Position numbers and translations under genes: made by a program. Of a stretch of DNA of 64,000 nt, positions 59,634 to 64,000 are shown in pieces; position 1 is the stretch's first letter; every line of letters begins with the position of its first letter. This DNA comes from Opisthocomus hoazin. Its lineage: Eukaryota > Chordata > Aves > Opisthocomiformes > Opisthocomidae. The DNA lies in contig NC_134419.1 in NCBI RefSeq assembly GCF_030867145.1, positions 372,001 through 436,000 on the forward strand. Direction: 5' to 3'. Under the pieces are notes generated by a model. It was given only the letters and a program-made list of their open reading frames with translations, had not been told where the DNA came from and ran no database searches.

Positions 59634-59950
59634 CTGGACATGGGACAATAAATCCTCTCGGGTGGCAGCCTCTGCATTCTCGCCTGTTGTCAAAGTCTCG
59701 TTGCAAATGTCTTTGCTCTCGCACTGATGCTCGCAGCCCCTCGGTCACTGAGCTGCTCCTTCCCCAGAGCTGGTGGCAGCCGGTCAGCCTTGGCAGCACC
59801 GCCGGCTCTGGTGCTCCAGGTCGACCGCAGCACCCAGCCGCTCTGGTTACTCTGACATCTGCGTGTAGGAAATCTGTTACAGCGGTATCTCGGTAGCTCA
59901 AAGTTTAGCACGTTTTCTGTAAAGCTAATGTTTTTCTCGTTGTTTTGTAG

Positions 59951-60010
59951 GATGTTGTAAACCCAGATGCAGTTATTGTGCCCTTAGTACAGCCCCAGGA
60001 TGGGGAATAA
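59951..60010 (+). CDS. ERICH3: Possible last coding exon of ERICH3
   Basis: Acceptor cgttgttttgtag, then phase 0 DVVNPDAVIVPLVQPQDGE and TAA at 60008-60010. Its phase matches the donor at 59098. Plausible as the ancestral C-terminus followed by the 3' UTR, but it is reached only if the GC-rich exon is read through. I cannot match it to a remembered ERICH3 C-terminus. Confidence 0.4.
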   Translation, partial: DVVNPDAVIVPLVQPQDGE

Positions 60011-60860
60011 ACTCTCCTCTAAGCTTTTTCTGCAGATCCTTCAGTGCTGTGTCCTGCAACATTTACACAAATCGCCACAGATCTGTGCTGGTTGGGGTGT
60101 TCATTCCTTTGTTTCACTCCACGAGTAGCACAACCTTCTGTCACATTTTACTGGAGCAGCTTCTTGGTGTGCAGCAGACAACTCAATGAGCCTGCATATG
60201 CCAGCCCAGGAAACAGCACTCCTTCATAACTATAAAGACAATGATCACAAGGATTGTTCCACAGCTGTTGTGCTTGTTTTTCCCAAAACACAGAGAAATA
60301 TTGGACTGGCTGAACCTCGCCTTCTCCCCCGGGCACTGCCTGCTTCTGCTGGCTGGCGGGAGGGGGGGGGCCGAGGGCAGATGTGCTGTGCGTGTTTCCG
60401 CTGGACAAGAGGTGTGTGTCTGTACAGCGTGCCTGTGTTTGACTCTGTGCCTATGTCCTGACTGCATTTTTCTGCATGTCACTTGCCTTTCTGAACTGCA
60501 GACTCTTCACTGTCAATCGGGGCTGTGTCTTCATTGCCGTGCATGGGCACTTGCGCACATTAATGCTTTGGTTGCGATGAGAGCATCTGGGGGTGTGCAG
60601 CAGAGACGGGGAAGGGCAGGGCCGTGGGGGGATGGTGGCCTTGCACAGGGGCTTTTAGCCTGGGGCACAGCCCCCGAGCCCTGCAGCGAGCAGGATGCCT
60701 GTGCTGCCGGGCAGGTGGGCTTCGCTCGCCTCCCGGATCCAGGCTTGCTGCTGGCCACACTTCACGGTGGTCTTGGGACTTTGAAATGTTGTTGAGCATT
60801 GTTCAGTCAGAACAATTCTAGCATATTTATAAATGAATAAAGCCTGGCCTTTTGCCTTTG
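60011..60860 (+). other. ERICH3: Probable 3' UTR
   Basis: Noncoding sequence between the possible last stop and the polyA signal. It ends in an AT-rich stretch with AATAAA and a downstream GT-rich element (tgctggtgtcgg). Confidence 0.4.
60836..60841 (+). terminator. ERICH3: PolyA signal AATAAA
   Basis: Canonical hexamer followed within about 25 bp by a GT-rich stretch, the usual layout of a vertebrate cleavage/polyadenylation site. An AATAAA at 59646-59651 lies just outside the solo LTR and is a less likely alternative. Confidence 0.5.
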
Positions 60861-63800
60861 CTGGTGTCGGTCAGCAGTAACGTCCTGGGCCCACGGAGCC
60901 TGTGCTGAAACTGCAGGTGGGGTGATCGGTGTAAAGCCGTGCCAGCCCAGCGCTGGCTGCGCATCTCTGTTGCTGGAGGCTGCCTTTTGGCTCTGCCGCA
61001 CCTCCGAGGGCTCCCCGAGACCCTGACAGGCCGCATGTCCAGGACTGTGTGCGTAGTGGCTGGCAGGCGTTGCTTGGTGGGCTGCAGGGTTTTGAGTGGA
61101 TTGTTACTGTAAGTCACTTAAGATCAATACACATGGGATAGGAAATTTACATGTGATCGGGTAATCCATGTTTGTTCCCTCCTGTATAAAAGCAGTTGCA
61201 TATGCATTTGTATTTTCAGTCTGGATACCAGGAAGTGCTTTGAAAGAGAAAAGTAGACAAAAGAGACTAATAATAGCGGTACAGTCCTCAGCACTTTAAA
61301 TGAAAGCATTGCATCAAGTGATCCTGAGTGGTGCAGTTGCAGTGTTTGTTCTGTGCAAGACGTACAGTGTTTGCTTGCAGCACGCATGTTTGACTTTTGA
61401 CCATTCAACAGTGGTCTTCTCCTGTTAACTAGGGAATGTCCGTAGAATTGGAAGCAGCTTATTCACTAGACCAAGACGTTTTCAGTGTTGTTCAATGTAA
61501 AAATGTGCAGTAAATAGATAATCAGTGTTTACATACTCTACAGCTGAATACATCTGGCATGTGGAGTGTTCAGAACTCAAATTCACACTAAGGACTTTCT
61601 CCAGGGGTTTGGTTTTTTCTGTATACGTATGCACACCTGCACATTTACTTGGGTCTATAAAAAAACCTGTACGTGTAGTTCCTTGAATTTTTGCAAATGA
61701 TTTCATGGTAAGAATAATACTTGCCAATCAAGCAGTGCCTGATCTTCAGTATTTATCTCTGCTTTCTAACGGAATGACTGGTGTTGTGTTGAGTGTTTGT
61801 GCCACGAAAGCTGTGTCATGCAGATGCCCATGCAAAGCAAAGCCTGTGGCTTGTGAGCATGATGGTAGCAAGGCTGTTTACAGATGCATATTTTGGTACA
61901 CACGGGCTGCAGTTCGAGTGTTTTAGGTGAACAGAGGCAGAGAGCAGTGCAGGGGTTTGCCTCAGCAGTGGTTCCCTGGAAGGGTCGGGATTAAAACTAC
62001 TGCTGTACGGGGGCGGGTGGTGAAGCACACTGGCTTGTTCGATGTGTTGCTGCGTTACCGAGCGTGGCATGGAAATGCCAGAGGTAAGAGGTTTGGTTCA
62101 TCTGTCGCAGGCGCGCACCGGAGTGGTCTGCACAGCATCTCAGGGTGCTCTTGTCTCATGCTCCTGCTCTGCAAATCAGGAGTGCCAGGAGCGGGTCCCT
62201 GCCCCAGTGCAGGCTCTGCGTTGTGTTGCGGGCGCTGCAGTGGCACAGGGCCCCAGGGAGAGGACCCCACGGGCACTGCTGTGCGAGGGCTGCTCGGATG
62301 CGGCGGGAGGGCATGTGGGGGGCTGCCCAGGGGCAGAGAGCCCGCAGGGGAGCAGGTTTGTCGCCTTGGCGCAGCTGCTCGCCAGCCCCCACTGCCAGCA
62401 CTGCAGCCGGGAGGGAGGGTCCTGGCCATGTGGGTAGAAGCTGCCTTGAAAGAGACCCGGCGTTCAGAGCGTGCTGGAGAGGGTGAAGTGGCAAAATGGG
62501 TTTGCATCAGCAGTGGACAGCTGAATTAGACCCACTTCAGCTTTTCAGAAGAGAAAGCAAGAGTTGGTAAGCTAGAGGCAGCTCAGCTCCCACGGCACTC
62601 CTGGGCTGCCTAAGACCTGGGGCATCAGGGGACTCCCAGATGAACAGTGTGGTACTGATTGTAAGGAACTGGAAAAATGACAATTCATTATTTAAAATAC
62701 TTAAAATATTTATAAATGGCACTTGTGTGTATGATTTTATTAATTAGGGAAATGAATCCTTTGGTTAGGAACACGCTGACTCTACAAGTTCTTGCATTGC
62801 TCTAACAAAACCACTCTTTGGATACTCTGGTTTTATATACCAATAGAAAAAAATAAATTTCCCAGATTTCCCAAGAACACTCCATAATTTCTGACCTCAC
62901 ACCGTATTGATGAGATCATCTCGTTTCTCATTCTTCATTCTGACAGCTGTATTTGCAGGATAGGTAGAGGCGAGCTTTGGTCTCTGTGAGGAAGAGCCCT
63001 CACCCCAGCCTGCCAGCTCTCCCCGCGACGTGCCGGACGGTTTCCCCTGCTCGTGTGCTCACCTTCTCCCTCACTTGTTTTGCCCGCTGGCAGGGCCACA
63101 GGCAGCTCGCTGGTACCACATGGCCATGGTGTGGCGTGAGCCGGATTTGTGCCTGGGACGTTGCACTACTCCTCACGTGTTGGGCTCCTTTAGCGGTCAG
63201 AGGACTTGAACCAGACAGGGGATTGAGTTGAGTGTGGCGACTCCAGCTTCAGAGAGCTGCTGTCCTGCTGTTGGCGTGGCTGTCAAAGACGTACCGTCTG
63301 TGTGATTCAAAAACATGGGGTGCCTGTCATCTGAGCAGGTGGGATTTTGGTAAGAAGCAAAACATCAGAATGAATAGTTTTATGGTTTTGGAAATGCTAC
63401 CCATGGTAAGTTCTGCTCTCCTATCTGTTGCTAGTTAGTATCTACCTTCAAACTGAAAAAGGGTAGGTGGCACTTGGGGAAAAACAAGATGTGCACCAAA
63501 AGCAAAAAAAGGAGACTAATTATTAAACTGAACATATGTGAGAAAAGCAAAATATCTAACAGTGTTGCCACTGGCAAAACTCATTTTTGGCTCATCACAA
63601 AGGCCTTTTTTACCTCCCTGAACTGTCAGGTATTCTCAGTAGCTTGTCACTAGATGCTGGTGATTGCGCCTCAAATGTATCATTACTGGCTTATGCAGCT
63701 GAAATCGTACCTGGTGACACGACACCAGCTAAACGGATGCATTTCACCAGCTGAAAAAAAAAAATGCCAGCCTTGTACTATGGACACAGGTTGTTGGCAG

Positions 63801-64000
63801 GAGGCAGGTTGTTGTTAGTCCAGCTGGTGGAACTGGGTGGCAAGCCTCTGGCACCGTCGGCAGGGATGTAGGATGGTGACCTTCAGGGCAGCGAGGAGGA
63901 AGGTGTGCGCAGGGAGCACCTCGCACGTGGTGCCTGCGCCTGCCTCGCACCGACGCCGCAGGGTGGGCTCCTCCGCCTGGGGAATCTCCACAGCGTCTGG
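60861..64000. other. Downstream flank, nothing recognised
   Basis: Mixed-composition sequence after the polyA signal. Open frames near 61927-62529 and 62977-63438 are GC-driven and overlap on both strands. No known gene, repeat family or RNA was recognised. Confidence 0.5.

Noticed and set aside
59646..59651. AATAAA as the polyA signal of the gene.
   Set aside because: It lies just beside the solo LTR, before the possible last exon, and lacks as clear a downstream GT-rich element as the site at 60836; it remains possible if the protein ends at 58218.
61927..63438. Possible neighbouring gene downstream of the polyA signal.
   Set aside because: Frames overlap on both strands, with no recognisable motif and no consistent splice pattern.

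Overview
The window is vertebrate nuclear DNA, almost certainly from a bird. It has spliced exons with GT-AG signals, a CpG-island promoter, several CR1 LINE fragments (the dominant avian retrotransposon, here with recognisable ORF1 and endonuclease regions) and an avian-type solo LTR. The species cannot be fixed from the sequence alone. There is no sign of bacterial operons, CRISPR or phage.

One gene fills most of the window on the + strand: ERICH3 (glutamate-rich protein 3, C1orf173 in human), a protein linked to cilia. The exon chain reads in phase from a 20-nt first coding exon through ten internal exons (11271-23735) that match vertebrate ERICH3 segment by segment: the N-terminal LATYNSLMDKHL block, the PVPPPP proline run, and the conserved central domain ending CIIAMGLDKK. 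It then enters a glutamate-rich region.

Layout. (1) 1-698: upstream DNA with nothing recognised. (2) 699-5408: the promoter/CpG island and first coding exon are present three times in tandem (unit about 1.62 kb), each with the same ATG, the same seven-residue N-terminus and the same GTGAGT donor. (3) 4935-11270: intron 1 with a CR1 fragment and a minisatellite. (4) 11271-23735: exons 2 to 11. (5) 24875-58152: a tandem array of eight units of 3,675 bp (two enlarged to 6,413 bp by the same CR1 insertion). Each unit carries two glutamate/aspartate-rich exons, A (504 nt) and B (147 nt), both phase 1-1. All eight copies are open and have splice sites, so the array would add 8 x 217 residues in frame. 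(6) 58160-59097: a GC-rich terminal region whose reading frame hits a stop at 58216. (7) 59224-59633: a solo LTR. (8) 59951-60010: a possible last exon, with a polyA signal at 60836. (9) 60860-64000: downstream DNA with nothing recognised.

Splicing all exons as listed gives 2,273 codons up to the TAG at 58216, of which 1,735 come from the array. The human protein is about 1,530 residues. The main points of interest are the expanded coding-exon array, the triplicated promoter/first exon, a last repeat copy whose frame is kept by a new splice acceptor, and CR1 copies that keep the 5' half and lack the 3' half, the reverse of normal LINE truncation. Because the inner units are nearly identical, an assembly origin must be excluded with long reads.
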